Positions 63,544-64,000 of a stretch of DNA of 64,000 bases are shown piece by piece (positions within the stretch are counted from its first letter, which is position 1; every line of letters starts with the position of its first letter). This stretch comes from Rhizobium lentis (GTDB taxonomy: Bacteria; Pseudomonadota; Alphaproteobacteria; Rhizobiales; Rhizobiaceae): positions 205,902 to 269,901 of the forward strand of contig NZ_CP071458.1 in the NCBI RefSeq assembly GCF_017352135.1, written 5' to 3'. Under the pieces are notes generated by a model. The model searched no databases, had not been told where the DNA came from, and was given only the letters and a program-made list of their open reading frames with translations. Both the position numbers and the translations under genes were made by a program.

Positions 63544-64000
63544 GTGTCATTTTGTTCTTCGAAACGCATTCGCATCGCCGCACTTGCAGCGACTGCCATC
63601 GTGCTGGGCACCCAGATCGCAATTGCGCAAGAACCGTCTATGGGGTCTCAGTGGCTGAACTCGCCGACATCTCGAGTAGAAGCGCTTGCGGTCCTTCAGA
63701 CCTTGAATGCCAATCTCCTGAGTAACGCCAGTGCTACGTTGACCCTTGATCGCTGGTGCGCCGCGCACAAGCTCGCACCGGAAGGTTCTAAGATTGTAGC
63801 TCAGCGTGTGGGCGGGCAAGACAAGCCGGCCGATGAGCACATCCGTGAACTTCTGACCGTCGGACCCGGTGAGCTGATCGCTTATCGCCGCGTCCGCCTG
63901 GTCTGCGGCGACCGCGTCTTATCCGAAGCCGACAATTGGTATGTACCTGCAAAATTAACTGCAGAGATGAATCAGGCGTTGAAGACCAGCGATATCGCGT
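63544..64000 (+). CDS. Exported protein resembling chorismate-lyase family, partial
   Basis: The start is GTG 63544, with AAAGGA about 12 bases upstream. A signal peptide (MSFCSSKRIRIAALAATAIV, ending QIAIAQEP) leads into LQTLNANLLSNASATLTLDR and then LIAYRRVRLVCGDRVLSEAD with NWYVPAKLTAEM. The late YRxVxLxCGDxVLSEADNWYVP pattern matches proteins of the chorismate pyruvate-lyase/UbiC-like group. A secreted form is unusual, since UbiC is cytoplasmic. The C-terminus is cut by the window edge, so the catalytic set cannot be checked. Confidence 0.5.
   Translation, partial: MSFCSSKRIRIAALAATAIVLGTQIAIAQEPSMGSQWLNSPTSRVEALAVLQTLNANLLSNASATLTLDRWCAAHKLAPEGSKIVAQRVGGQDKPADEHIRELLTVGPGELIAYRRVRLVCGDRVLSEADNWYVPAKLTAEMNQALKTSDIA

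Overview
The window looks like part of a symbiotic plasmid of a bean- or clover-nodulating Rhizobium (R. etli / R. phaseoli / R. leguminosarum type). It carries a nifHDKEN cluster, a nif-linked ferredoxin III gene, a second-copy type rpoN, a complete fixNOQP-fixGHIS respiratory set with FixK/FNR boxes, rhizopine synthesis (mos-like) and catabolism (moc) genes, syrB-like genes, a repABC-type RepA derivative and many IS fragments and broken genes. Species assignment is inferred from gene content and protein similarity only.

Layout. 1-9.7 kb is accessory DNA: the end of an alpha/beta hydrolase, a gabD relic, a MerR/IS3 chimera, an IS66 scar, a complete IS4-type element (2244-3806) with terminal repeats, a 9-bp tandem repeat in frame with a WGR protein, a TumA/TumE-like toxin-antitoxin pair, small frameshifted ORFs, a lone CYP112-like P450, and a tightly overlapping three-gene unit (RepA-derived DNA-binding protein, 82-aa ORF, AAA ATPase). 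9.7-19.4 kb is nitrogenase: NifA site and -24/-12 promoter, nifHDK, nifEN, a decayed nifX, fdxB, then asd and a dead lysC. 19.6-21.5 kb is rpoN on the minus strand with its own NifA site and -24/-12 element. 21.5-29.8 kb is fixS-I-H-G and fixP-Q-O-N on the minus strand, with an anaerobox before fixG and one before fixN.

30.8-36.9 kb is a minus-strand run of five genes: mosB-like aminotransferase, MFS transporter, gluconate-dehydrogenase-type small subunit, GMC flavoprotein and cytochrome c. It is headed by a sigma-54/NifA promoter that has been duplicated with the 5' end of mosB. 37.4-40.5 kb is a sugar/inositol-type ABC transporter with frameshifts in two genes. 40.6-53.9 kb is the catabolic side: mocDEF (O-demethylase system) followed by C1 genes (panB-like, purU, broken folD), then mocR, mocB, mocA, a ChbG/YdjC deacetylase, a second Gfo/Idh/MocA dehydrogenase and mocC. 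54-64 kb is mixed: a dead LysR gene, a SyrB-like pair, an ACT-domain protein, a cysteine-synthase-like enzyme, an XRE regulator, a MocB paralogue with a clear terminator, IS66 and IS5 scars, and an exported protein cut by the window edge.

How it fits together (inference). Low oxygen turns on the fix genes through FixK/FNR boxes. NifA with sigma-54 turns on nif, rpoN and the mos-like operon, so bacteroids would make an inositol-derived rhizopine while fixing nitrogen. Free-living relatives with the moc genes could take it up and use it. The flavoprotein-cytochrome unit in the mos operon is a candidate for supplying the inosose that the aminotransferase needs.
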